Of a stretch of DNA of 64,000 bases, positions 46,127-54,844 are shown one piece after another. The translations under genes were made by a program, and so were the position numbers. Source of the stretch: Ferroplasma acidarmanus Fer1 (GTDB lineage: Archaea > Thermoplasmatota > Thermoplasmata > Thermoplasmatales > Thermoplasmataceae); NCBI RefSeq assembly GCF_000152265.2, contig NC_021592.1, forward strand, positions 868,001-932,000, written 5' to 3'. Each line of letters begins with the position of its first letter. Positions within the stretch are counted from its first letter, which is position 1. The notes below the pieces were generated by a model. The model ran no database searches, had not been told where the DNA came from, and saw only the letters and a list, made by a program, of their open reading frames with translations.

Positions 46127-46995
46127 GGTGGTTCCTCATTTGGATTCCATACTCCTGTATGTGGGGCGTATCCCGATAAAGGTGGATATTTTGCAGAATC
46201 CCCAAATGCAATAGATACTGGGATATAAATACCGCTGCTGCCAGAATCAGCTGTACCGGTAAATGCACCCTCTTCCCCATAAATACCAACATCATAGAAA
46301 TTATACCATTTTGTACCCCAGCTTGCACCGAGATCAAAATACACAGTCGGGTCATGATTCTCAGAGGCGTATGCATCTATAGCTATATAGTCCAGTGCTA
46401 AAGCTGCAACTATTGGTGCCAGAAGTCCTGGCAAAACAATTGATGCAGCCGCGCTTCCATAATAAACTGCACCTTCAAGTGACCCGACCTCGCCTGAAAC
46501 AACCTCTCCAAAAACGGCTATTATTGTAGCATCACTGGCTCCTGATATTACAGGCAGTTTAGTAACGTATAAGGCTGCTTCATGATTTTTAGGAAATTTA
46601 TAATATATATTTGAACAATCACCAGGAACTTTATTTATTTTATTGTTTGGGATAATAGTCATATTAAGATATATCCTGTTCCCTGATTCAAATACAGATA
46701 CGTTGCCGAATTTTCCATGTTCTGTTATATGCTGGTTATTACCTGTATTATTGGTCACAGAGAACGCCATATTCATATAAATACGATTGCTTAACATGTT
46801 GACACTGTCATTATATTTTACTACATTAATCTGTTTGCCGTTTAAATTGCTGGCGTGCGGTTGTGCCGAGATATCAGAAGTAACGACATTAACACGCTGG
46901 TCGGTATTATTTGTTGCATTTGTTACCGGCGCAAAGGATACCATCACAAATATTGCTGCAATTAGTACACCTATTATTAACTTCTTTTTATTCAT
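46120..46995 (-). CDS. Secreted protein with signal peptide (locus B)
   Basis: 291 residues. The signal peptide is M-N-K-K-K-L-I-I-G-V plus a hydrophobic run ending near A-P-V-T-N-A-T. The mature chain has an Asn-rich N-terminal part with N-x-S/T sites, then a Gly/Ala/Leu-rich hydrophobic stretch (about 168-212) that could insert in membranes, then a Gly/Tyr/Trp-rich tail ending E-E-P-P-W. No family recognised. Leader and upstream DNA match locus A. Confidence 0.75.
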   Translation of the reverse strand: MNKKKLIIGVLIAAIFVMVSFAPVTNATNNTDQRVNVVTSDISAQPHASNLNGKQINVVKYNDSVNMLSNRIYMNMAFSVTNNTGNNQHITEHGKFGNVSVFESGNRIYLNMTIIPNNKINKVPGDCSNIYYKFPKNHEAALYVTKLPVISGASDATIIAVFGEVVSGEVGSLEGAVYYGSAAASIVLPGLLAPIVAALALDYIAIDAYASENHDPTVYFDLGASWGTKWYNFYDVGIYGEEGAFTGTADSGSSGIYIPVSIAFGDSAKYPPLSGYAPHTGVWNPNEEPPW

Positions 46996-47038
46996 AATAA
47001 GATTAACATTCCAATATATATATATATATTTAGATAAT

Positions 47039-47057
47039 AATATTAATAAATAATTTA
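47039..47057 (-). promoter_or_regulatory. 19-bp box shared with locus A (upstream of 46995)
   Basis: It is identical to 32914-32932 and lies 44 bases before the locus B start. About 60 of 80 surrounding positions also match locus A by eye. The sequence between here and 47217 contains the divergent thrB promoter and no other gene. Confidence 0.5.
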
Positions 47058-47217
47058 GTAGATAAATTTATACATGTATCCCGCTTGCTGTTCAAGCTTG
47101 CAATGTAACAGAATTTTTACATTAATTATTTCTACGCCTGTGTATTTCATCGTTCAATATTACCTGCAATAATATTACATTAAATAACTAATTTATTTTA
47201 TGAATGAATCGTATTAT

Positions 47218-48129
47218 ATGGAAGTTACAAAAAAGAGTTATTCTTCTTCAGCCAATCTCGGTCCGGGCTATGATATATTGTCCTTAGGGCATAAAGCATT
47301 CTTTGATTCTGTCACGGTAAAGCACAATAATAGCAATGGTGTAAAGATTATTTCAAATTCTACCCCGGAAGAGCCGGATAAGAATACAGCAGGATTAAGC
47401 ATCCTAAAAATTATGGAAGATAAGGGCATTAAAACTGGACTGGACATAACAATAAAAAAGGGTGTCCCAATTGGCCTCGGCCTGGGGAGCAGCGGAGCTT
47501 CATCCTCTGCAGCTGTAAGGTCTGTAAATGAACTCCTGGATCTTGGCATGGGCAAAGATGAAATGGTCTATTATTCAATGTATGGAGAGATAGCCGCATG
47601 CGGTTCAGCCCACCCGGACAATGTATCTTCCGGGATTTATGGAGGGCTTACACTAATAAGTTCCACATCTCCTGTAAAAGTAAAAAAAATTGATATTAAT
47701 TACAATTTTAACCTGGTACTTGTAATACCTGATATCAGTATGAAAAATAAAACCCGGTATGCAAGGTCAATTGTGCCCCAATCGATAAAAATGGAAGAAC
47801 ATATAGTTCATACATCCAGAATATCTACAATGCTTTACGGGTTTATGAAAGGGGACCGTGATGCTATAAGGGAAGGGATGAATGATGATATTGTTGAGCG
47901 GTCCAGGGAAGCCATGTTTCCATTTTACAGGGATATAAAGGAAAAAGTTATCAACAGAAATGCTGTTTCTGCCTGCATAAGCGGAGCAGGGCCTACAATG
48001 TTAATATTTGCAGATGATAAAACCAGAAAGGACGAGATGCTTGGTGATATAAAAAATGTCATGGGATCATATAATACAGATTATAGTATCCGTGAAACAG
48101 GTATTCTGGAGGGATTAGATGACCAGTAA
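47218..48129 (+). CDS. thrB: Homoserine kinase
   Basis: 303 residues of the GHMP family: [11 protein letters not shown] at 7-17, the ATP loop [14 protein letters not shown] and the C-terminal I-S-G-A-G-P-T-M-L. It phosphorylates homoserine for threonine and methionine synthesis. I prefer the ATG at 47218; 47200 adds six residues. It overlaps the next gene by 11 bases. Confidence 0.9.
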   Translation: MEVTKKSYSSSANLGPGYDILSLGHKAFFDSVTVKHNNSNGVKIISNSTPEEPDKNTAGLSILKIMEDKGIKTGLDITIKKGVPIGLGLGSSGASSSAAVRSVNELLDLGMGKDEMVYYSMYGEIAACGSAHPDNVSSGIYGGLTLISSTSPVKVKKIDINYNFNLVLVIPDISMKNKTRYARSIVPQSIKMEEHIVHTSRISTMLYGFMKGDRDAIREGMNDDIVERSREAMFPFYRDIKEKVINRNAVSACISGAGPTMLIFADDKTRKDEMLGDIKNVMGSYNTDYSIRETGILEGLDDQ

Positions 48130-49207
48130 CAGAGCCTATGCAGCACCACTTACTTATCCCATTTACCAAACCAGTTCGTATATAGTTCCTGAGGGCCAAA
48201 AATACAGGTACAGCAGGGAGTATAATCCAACCGTTGAAAATCTTGGCATTAAGATAAAGGAAATGGAAGGAGCTGAAGATTACAATGTTTTCTCTTCGGG
48301 CATGGGAGCTATTACTACGACGTTATTATCATTATCAAAGCCTGGAGATAGAATATTAACACACCTGGACACATTTGCAAGGTCCTATCATTTTATCAGG
48401 GATTTTATGGGAAAGTGGGGAATCAAGCCGGATATTGCCAATCCGGGTACGGAGAATATTATTAATGGAATAAAAAAAGGTACAGGAATAGTGTTTATTG
48501 AAAGCGTAACCAATCCTATATTAAGGGTGAACGATATAAGCACCATATCTGAGAAATGCCATGATGTTGGAGCCATACTTGTTGTTGATTCCACAGTTCC
48601 GACTCCATATAACGTAAAATCTTTAAAATTAGGGGCAGATATAGTTGTCCACAGTTCATCCAAATTTATTGCAGGGCATAATAACGTAATATCAGGGCTT
48701 GCAGCAGGAAGAAATGATTTAATGGAGAAAATTGATGCCATGAGAAGAACGCTCGGAACATCCCTTGACCCTAACTCCGCATTTCTGACAGAAAATGGAA
48801 TGAAAACACTTGAAATAAGAATGGAAAAGATAAATTCTAATGCTATGGAAATAGCTGCAGAACTTCAAAAAAACCCCGAAATATCCAGGGTAATATATCC
48901 AGGGCTACCTGAACATCCTGATCATGAAATAGCCAAAAAATATATGAAAGGTTATTCCGGCATAGTCTGCTTTAAGGTGAAAACCGATCCTGAAAAATTT
49001 ATAGGAAAACTGGAGAAAATAGTTCCGGCAAACACCATGGGAGGGACAGAAACAGTGATATCGACACCTGCTTCAATGTCACACAGGTCTTTAACTTCAG
49101 AAGAATTGAATGTTCTGGGTGTGGATTCAACATTTATGAGGCTTTCCGTGGGAATAGAAGACCCGGATGAAATAGTAAGGGATATTAACAGGGCCCTTAA
49201 TGATTAA
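48119..49207 (+). CDS. Cystathionine synthase-like PLP enzyme (Cys/Met metabolism family)
   Basis: 362 residues. PLP lysine K182 in [19 protein letters not shown] near 31 and the S-S-G-M-G-A-I phosphate-binding segment are typical of MetB/MetC/MetZ. Coupling to homoserine kinase suggests it uses O-phosphohomoserine as acceptor of cysteine or sulfide. It could also be a lyase. Confidence 0.86.
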   Translation: MTSNRAYAAPLTYPIYQTSSYIVPEGQKYRYSREYNPTVENLGIKIKEMEGAEDYNVFSSGMGAITTTLLSLSKPGDRILTHLDTFARSYHFIRDFMGKWGIKPDIANPGTENIINGIKKGTGIVFIESVTNPILRVNDISTISEKCHDVGAILVVDSTVPTPYNVKSLKLGADIVVHSSSKFIAGHNNVISGLAAGRNDLMEKIDAMRRTLGTSLDPNSAFLTENGMKTLEIRMEKINSNAMEIAAELQKNPEISRVIYPGLPEHPDHEIAKKYMKGYSGIVCFKVKTDPEKFIGKLEKIVPANTMGGTETVISTPASMSHRSLTSEELNVLGVDSTFMRLSVGIEDPDEIVRDINRALND

Positions 49208-49793
49208 TCTGCCCTTTTATGTAATTTATTAATGTGTTTTTTGTAATAGGAAAATCAGTATTATCAACAATGAAAACATCATCCCCGCAGTGATCCATAG
49301 AATACTTTTCTATTACACTGTATACTGGCAATTGCTCAACAAGCCGTTCTCCAGGTGAGTTAAAGTGTGTGTAGTCTATTCTCTCTTTAAGCCTGTTGCC
49401 ATGCAAAGATTTGTCCGGAATATGTATATAAATCATAATTATTTTATTCCTAATATCACTGGCAATCATTTCCGGATTAAAATATAATGTTTCAAGTATT
49501 AGCGGCTCTCCGTTATCTATTGACCGGCGCAAAACTGCATTTATTCCTTTATACATAAATTCTGACTGGTTAAGATATCCTTTTATTATATTTTCCTCAT
49601 TCTTTTCTCCATATATCCTGTAAGCATTATAGACGCTTTCTCCCATTGCCGGGTTATCTGCGTAAGGCCTCAAAAATTCCCTGAGATAATCGCCTGAAAG
49701 TATTATATTTATATTAAATTCCCTGCTTATAAAACCAGATAAGCTTGTTTTTCCAACACCGGGAATGCCGCCAATCAATATAACCGGAATCAT
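49197..49793 (-). CDS. P-loop kinase, 2-phosphoglycerate kinase-like
   Basis: 198 residues with G-I-P-G-V-G-K-T-S near the N-terminus, a nucleotide-kinase-like lid (H-G-N-R-L-K-E-R) and I-L-E-T-L-Y-F-N-P. It resembles archaeal 2-phosphoglycerate kinases, which start cyclic 2,3-diphosphoglycerate synthesis, but smaller P-loop kinases also fit. The ATG at 49793 is preferred to an upstream TTG. Confidence 0.7.
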   Translation of the reverse strand: MIPVILIGGIPGVGKTSLSGFISREFNINIILSGDYLREFLRPYADNPAMGESVYNAYRIYGEKNEENIIKGYLNQSEFMYKGINAVLRRSIDNGEPLILETLYFNPEMIASDIRNKIIMIYIHIPDKSLHGNRLKERIDYTHFNSPGERLVEQLPVYSVIEKYSMDHCGDDVFIVDNTDFPITKNTLINYIKGQINH

Positions 49794-49941
49794 ACAGGGC
49801 AATTATAAATATATTATTAATTCTTTTCAGCATTTCATCCAGAATTATCATTTCTTTTCTGTATGTGTATATTAATCATATTCTAAGCTATTACAACTGC
49901 AATAAATTTTTAAATGATAAGTTTATATCAATATGATAATT

Positions 49942-50565
49942 ATGGCGACAGAAACTTGGGAAGTAAAGGAAAATGCAAAACCTAGAGGATTAGACGGCAT
50001 ATCAGATAAACAGATAGACTACCACTTTGATGTCCATTATAAGGGATATGTATCAAAGCTCAATGAAATATGGTCAAAGTTGCCAGATGTTGACCTTACA
50101 AAGGCAAACCAGAATTACAGTGACCTTAGAGAAATGAAACTGGAAGAAACCTTCAACTACGATGGATCAATGCTTCATGAGTACTATTTCGAATCCTTAA
50201 GCAAGGATCATGTTGCAATGCCTGAATCAGTAAAGGCACAGATAGAGAAGGATTTTGGAAGCTATGAGAAATTCGTGGCACTGTTCAAAGCAACAGGAAC
50301 TGCATTCAGGGGATGGGCACATCTTGTGTTTGACCTTAACTGTGGAAAACTTAGGGTTCTCGGTGCCGATATACATAATGCATCTGCAATATGGAATGCA
50401 TTGATGATACTGCCACTTGATGTTTACGAACATGCATACTATACAGATTACGGAGCAAAGAGAGCACCATATCTTGACGCATTCATGAACAATGTCAACT
50501 GGAAGGTTGTTGAGAAAAGGCTTGACAGGGCAAAGAGAACATACGAAGCTTTTAAGAAGGATTAA
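49942..50565 (+). CDS. sod: Iron/manganese superoxide dismutase
   Basis: 207 residues. Metal ligands visible: His28 in D-Y-H-F-D-V-H-Y-K-G-Y-V, His79 in G-S-M-L-H-E-Y-Y-F, Asp160 and His164 in D-V-Y-E-H-A-Y-Y. The second His of the usual His-His pair at 32-33 is Tyr, and the N-terminal proline-rich L-P-P-L-P-Y is missing. It removes superoxide in the cytosol. The ATG at 49942 follows TTTATATCAATA; 49933 is also in frame. Confidence 0.93.
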   Translation: MATETWEVKENAKPRGLDGISDKQIDYHFDVHYKGYVSKLNEIWSKLPDVDLTKANQNYSDLREMKLEETFNYDGSMLHEYYFESLSKDHVAMPESVKAQIEKDFGSYEKFVALFKATGTAFRGWAHLVFDLNCGKLRVLGADIHNASAIWNALMILPLDVYEHAYYTDYGAKRAPYLDAFMNNVNWKVVEKRLDRAKRTYEAFKKD

Positions 50566-50580
50566 ATATTTTTTATTTTT

Positions 50581-51210
50581 ATGATTAAAAACGATGAGTT
50601 GTCCATTAAGATAATGGAATCCAAACTATTATACAGTAAAAAGATAAATGAAAGGGTCATAGATTTTATAAATATGGGAAAATCACGCAATGATTCACTC
50701 TTCATGGAATTGTGCTTCTGCATACTTACAGCAAATACATCTGCTGAAATGGGCATCAGGACCCAGAGAATGATTATGGATGGGTTTATAGAATATAGCA
50801 TGGAACAGTTAAGTGAAGAACTTAAAAAGGCTAAATATAGATTTTATAACAAAAGGGCTGGATATATTATAAATGCAAGATTTATCCGTAAAAATATAAA
50901 AAAATTAATCTCTTCCATGGAACATTTCACACTCAGGGAATATCTGGTAAATAATGTCAAGGGTCTCGGGTACAAAGAGGCTTCGCATTTCCTGAGAAAT
51001 ATAGGGATATTTGATTTTGCTATTCTGGACAAGCATATTTTGCAACTTTTATTTGATTATGGATATACTAAGGATATGAAATTGAATTCAAGGGCAGACT
51101 ATCTGGAAAAGGAAAAAATATTTAATTCCATAGCCAGTGACTACAATATACAGCCAGGAATAATGGATTTATATTTATGGCAAATTGCAACAGGAAAAAT
51201 ATTGAAATGA
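50581..51210 (+). CDS. 8-oxoguanine DNA glycosylase/AP lyase, Ogg2 type
   Basis: 209 residues with a helix-hairpin-helix K-G-L-G-Y-K-E-A-S-H-F; catalytic Lys132 and Asp150 (I-L-D-K-H-I). It cuts oxidised guanine from DNA. It follows the superoxide dismutase by 15 bases on the same strand, so both oxidative-damage genes are probably one transcript. Confidence 0.9.
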   Translation: MIKNDELSIKIMESKLLYSKKINERVIDFINMGKSRNDSLFMELCFCILTANTSAEMGIRTQRMIMDGFIEYSMEQLSEELKKAKYRFYNKRAGYIINARFIRKNIKKLISSMEHFTLREYLVNNVKGLGYKEASHFLRNIGIFDFAILDKHILQLLFDYGYTKDMKLNSRADYLEKEKIFNSIASDYNIQPGIMDLYLWQIATGKILK

Positions 51211-51213
51211 GCC

Positions 51214-52635
51214 TTAATTTTTGATAGCATCCATTTTTTTTATGTCCTTTTCAGTTGAATAAAATGAATTGTATCCGTGGGATCTCATAATTGATGCTGC
51301 ATAAGCACTGTTAAGCCCCTTTTTGCAATAGAAAAAGTAATTTTTATCAGGATTTCCTGATTCAGCCAGCGAATCTATGGAACTTACAGGCATATTCATT
51401 GCCCCGGGAACGTGCCATAGATCAAAATCCTTATTATCTCTGAGGTCTATAATTATGCTGTTTTCCGGTATCGTATCACTTTTACTGTTATTTATTGAAT
51501 TGATATAATCATCAATTTCCTCTTTCTTTATTTTTATTATTTCGTGTAATATTTCCTTTAAAGGAAATTTCTCAACCTCTGGCTTCAAATCTCTATAAGC
51601 TGTATTTATTCCCGGGTTTTTTGAAAATAATGAGCAGAATTCACCTATGGATTCGTCCATATACAGTCCCTTCCTTTTTGAATAGTTTATTGTTTCTTCC
51701 TTGTCAAAGCCTATTAATGGGCGGAATACCGGAGTATTGATATCGTAGGAAAGTGATTTGAGGTTTTTTGGAATCTGGGATGAAACCTGTCCTATAGATT
51801 CTCCTGTCACAATGGCATCATAATCATTTTCCTGGCAAAGCTCCTCTGCATATGAATAAAGAAGCTTTTTGAAGATGAGGTTTGCATATTTCTGTTCGGG
51901 ATTTCGCAGAATTCCGGTTATCAACGATGTCCCGTCCAGTATGTATATATTGCTGTTATACCCGTAAGAATACCGGAATAAAAGGTTTCTTGCTGCCTTA
52001 AGCATGTACAGTGTATCTGAGGGGTGCGCCAGGGAGCAGAAAAGCAGGTCTGTTGCCATGCCACGCTTCATAACCATAAATGTAGCCACAGGAGAGTCGA
52101 TGCCTCCAGAAAACAGTGAAATTGCTTTCCCTTCGGATTTCAATGGCAATCCTCCCGGGCCTTCCATCTTTTCCGTAAATGTGTAGAAATTTTTGTCCCG
52201 TACTTCGATATATATGGGCGCTTCCGGGCTTTCCAGGTTTACACCGGAAGAATTATCGTATAACTTATTTCCAATGGCAATTTCCAGGTCCTTAGATGTA
52301 AAATTATGCGTTCCCTTTCTGGTTACCCTTACAGCAAAAGTTTTATTTTTTACGTAGCTATAATAGTTTTCAACGCAGCGTGTTACTATATCTTCAATGG
52401 TGTTGAATGTATACTCATTAGCCCTGGAAAATGATTTAACACCGAAAATATCTGGCAGAATATTCATTAATTCCGGGCTATCTGAATATAAATAAATCCT
52501 TCCATCACTCTTTTTGTATTTCAGGCCAGAATCCTCCGGCAATGATGATATAATGTTTTCAATAAGGAGTTTTTCCATATTCCTCCTCGTTTTATTTCCC
52601 TTAAGGCCTATCTCTGAATACCTTACAATGAACAT
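51214..52635 (-). CDS. thiI: ThiI tRNA sulfurtransferase with C-terminal rhodanese domain
   Basis: 473 residues: NFLD/THUMP RNA-binding domain (1-165), PP-loop domain with S-G-G-I-D-S-P at 176-182, and a rhodanese domain (about 395-473) with active-site Cys437 in C-K-K-G-L-N-S. A second Cys in G-E-F-C-S-L-F near 345 matches the disulfide partner known in the E. coli enzyme. It makes 4-thiouridine in tRNA and may supply sulfur for thiamin. Confidence 0.93.
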   Translation of the reverse strand: MFIVRYSEIGLKGNKTRRNMEKLLIENIISSLPEDSGLKYKKSDGRIYLYSDSPELMNILPDIFGVKSFSRANEYTFNTIEDIVTRCVENYYSYVKNKTFAVRVTRKGTHNFTSKDLEIAIGNKLYDNSSGVNLESPEAPIYIEVRDKNFYTFTEKMEGPGGLPLKSEGKAISLFSGGIDSPVATFMVMKRGMATDLLFCSLAHPSDTLYMLKAARNLLFRYSYGYNSNIYILDGTSLITGILRNPEQKYANLIFKKLLYSYAEELCQENDYDAIVTGESIGQVSSQIPKNLKSLSYDINTPVFRPLIGFDKEETINYSKRKGLYMDESIGEFCSLFSKNPGINTAYRDLKPEVEKFPLKEILHEIIKIKKEEIDDYINSINNSKSDTIPENSIIIDLRDNKDFDLWHVPGAMNMPVSSIDSLAESGNPDKNYFFYCKKGLNSAYAASIMRSHGYNSFYSTEKDIKKMDAIKN

Positions 52636-52720
52636 TGTTATTGTATATTTATTAGCTATTTATGCGTTGCTTTAAAAAAGTATAGCTAAAATATTTAACA
52701 TATAAAGATATTTAAGCAGC

Positions 52721-53275
52721 ATGGAAACAATAAAAATAGCAGGATTTGGAGGTAGCTTGAGGAAAGAGTCATACTCCAGGTATTTGCTTGAGAACGCCGT
52801 TGGATTAATGCCTGAGAATTCCAAACTTGAACTACTGGACATAAAGAATTTTCCTTTAATGAACCAGGATGAGGAGAACAATTACCCGGAAAATGTAAAA
52901 AAATTTAAGAGGCAGATTAAGGAATCTGATGGAGTTTTGATGGTTACTCCAGAATACAATTACTCAATTCCCGGATATTTAAAAAATGTTTTAGATGTTG
53001 CTTCGAGGCCATATGGTGATAATCCATTCAATGGAAAGCCTGTAGCCATTATGAGTTCATCAATAGGCATGCTTGGCGGTTCAAGGGCACAGTACCACCT
53101 CCGCCAGGTTTGTGTATTCCTTGATATGATTCCTGTAAATACACCGGAAGTTTTTCTAACATTTGCACAGGATAAATTCGATGAAAAAGGCAAGCTTAAG
53201 GATGAGATGACAGCCAAATTTGCCGGGCAGTTGCTCCAGAACCTTGTAAATCTAGCCAGGCAGCTAAAAAAATAA
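52721..53275 (+). CDS. NADPH-dependent FMN reductase family protein
   Basis: 184 residues, flavodoxin-like. The FMN phosphate loop is G-G-S-L-R-K-E-S-Y-S, and T-P-E-Y-N-Y-S-I-P-G is the second flavin contact. It reduces flavins, quinones or azo compounds with NAD(P)H. It has its own TATA-like element (TTTAAGCA and AACATATAAAG upstream). Confidence 0.9.
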   Translation: METIKIAGFGGSLRKESYSRYLLENAVGLMPENSKLELLDIKNFPLMNQDEENNYPENVKKFKRQIKESDGVLMVTPEYNYSIPGYLKNVLDVASRPYGDNPFNGKPVAIMSSSIGMLGGSRAQYHLRQVCVFLDMIPVNTPEVFLTFAQDKFDEKGKLKDEMTAKFAGQLLQNLVNLARQLKK

Positions 53276-53326
53276 TTTTTTAAAATAAAATAATATATTT
53301 TTATATTCTTTCAGTATCATAGTTCC

Positions 53327-53617
53327 ATGATAATAGCAGATGTAACATTTTATCCAATTGGAAAAGGAGTTTCTGTGGGCGATACTATAGAGAAGGTTGT
53401 TAGCCGGTTAAAGAATAATAATTCAATTAAATGCTATCCAAATAGCATGGCCACGGTTATAGAATGCAACAATATTGATATTTTAATGGATGCGGTAAAG
53501 GATGCTGAAAAGTTTATTGAAAATATGGGTTTTCCCAGGGTGGAGACCATATTAAGAATTGATAGCAGAACCGATGTAGAAAACTCAGTTGAAAGAAAAA
53601 TGAAATATGTCAGCTAA
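53327..53617 (+). CDS. MTH1187/YkoF-like (DUF77) thiamin-binding-type protein
   Basis: 96 residues with the ferredoxin-like pattern I-I-A-D-V-T-F-Y-P-I-G near the start and Y-P-N-S-M-A-T-V-I-E-C. Related small proteins bind thiamin or form tetramers of unknown use. It abuts the gluconate dehydratase gene convergently. Confidence 0.85.
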   Translation: MIIADVTFYPIGKGVSVGDTIEKVVSRLKNNNSIKCYPNSMATVIECNNIDILMDAVKDAEKFIENMGFPRVETILRIDSRTDVENSVERKMKYVS

Positions 53618-53622
53618 AAAAA

Positions 53623-54798
53623 TTATGGCTTAAAAGTACCGGAGACTACCCATGGCGGTTCTGTACCAAGCGGCTCCATCCCTGATACTTTGCTATTTTC
53701 CAGAAGTTTTTCGTTTACCTCAATGCCAAGCCCTGGTTTCCCTGATAATGCCATTGTACAGTTTTCCACAGAATATCCTGTGAAAAGGTTCTTTTTCCAT
53801 GATGGCCATGATTCTTCAAAACTTTCCTGTATTAAGAAATTTGGAAGGGTGTAATCAACATTTAACGTTGCCGCCGTCTGCACCGGGCCGAAGGCATTGT
53901 GGTATGCTACGGAAATTCCGAATGATTCTGCAATTGCACCGATTTTTTTTGCCTCCAGAATGCCTTTGGAATTGGTTAAATCCGGTTGTATAACATCCAC
54001 CATTCCATCGGAAATGTACCTGGCAAAATCTTCCTTGTTAAGCAGCCTTTCACCAAGTGCCACCGGAATATCTACCCTGGCCCTGAATTCTGGCAGGAAC
54101 CTTTCAAGTTCAGGATGTATTGGCTCCTCTATAAACAGCGGGTTATATTCCTCCAGTGCTTTTCCTGCCATTATGGCATATTTTGGAGAAAACCTTCCGT
54201 GGCATTCAATTAATAAATCTACACCTTCACCGAGGCTTGATCTCATCTGTGCCACTATTTCCTGTGCTTTTTTTACCCCATCCACGGTTATTTTATCATA
54301 GTTGCTTCCGAATGGGTCGAATTTAAATGCACTATATCCACGTGAGACAAGGGATTTTGCCTTTGAAACAAAATCTTCGGGAGAAACACAATCAGAATAC
54401 CATCCATTGGCGTATCCCCTGATTTTTTCGTTAAATCTGCCACCCAGCAAATTATAGATTGGTGACCCGAGGTTTTTCCCTATCAGGTCCCATGATGCAA
54501 TCTCAAATGCGCTCAATGCTGCTGTTTCCTCAACGGATTTCGCTACGTAAAAGGCATTTCTATAGTAATCCCTTAGATTTTTTTCTATATCAAAATAATT
54601 CTTGCCCTGGAATACCCTGGCAACCTCATTCATGCTTTCTTTCACAGGAAGTGTCATCATCGTGGTAGGCGCTTCGCCGAAGCCAACCCTTCCATCAGAG
54701 GATGTGAGTTTCAGTATAAGTATTGTAGAGCTCCATGGAGACGACTTTTCTTCAGGAGACCCAAGTTCGTATATTTCAATGTTTTTTATAGTTTCCAT
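53623..54798 (-). CDS. Gluconate dehydratase-like enolase-superfamily enzyme
   Basis: 391 residues of the mandelate racemase/galactonate dehydratase group. Metal-binding acids lie in L-I-E-C-H-G-R, F-I-E-E-P-I-H and L-G-E-R-L-L; the K-F-D-P-F-G-S segment supplies acid/base residues, and a H-N-A-F-G-P loop follows. In related thermoacidophiles such enzymes convert gluconate to KDG in the Entner-Doudoroff route. The exact sugar acid is not proven by sequence. Confidence 0.84.
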   Translation of the reverse strand: METIKNIEIYELGSPEEKSSPWSSTILILKLTSSDGRVGFGEAPTTMMTLPVKESMNEVARVFQGKNYFDIEKNLRDYYRNAFYVAKSVEETAALSAFEIASWDLIGKNLGSPIYNLLGGRFNEKIRGYANGWYSDCVSPEDFVSKAKSLVSRGYSAFKFDPFGSNYDKITVDGVKKAQEIVAQMRSSLGEGVDLLIECHGRFSPKYAIMAGKALEEYNPLFIEEPIHPELERFLPEFRARVDIPVALGERLLNKEDFARYISDGMVDVIQPDLTNSKGILEAKKIGAIAESFGISVAYHNAFGPVQTAATLNVDYTLPNFLIQESFEESWPSWKKNLFTGYSVENCTMALSGKPGLGIEVNEKLLENSKVSGMEPLGTEPPWVVSGTFKP

Positions 54799-54844
54799 GC
54801 ATAATCAATTATATAATACATATTAATTTTTGGATGGAGAAAAA

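Noticed and set aside
46120-46995. Calling the locus B secreted protein a sulfolobicin or halocin
   Set aside because: Only the gene layout is similar; I see no sequence motif that identifies either family.
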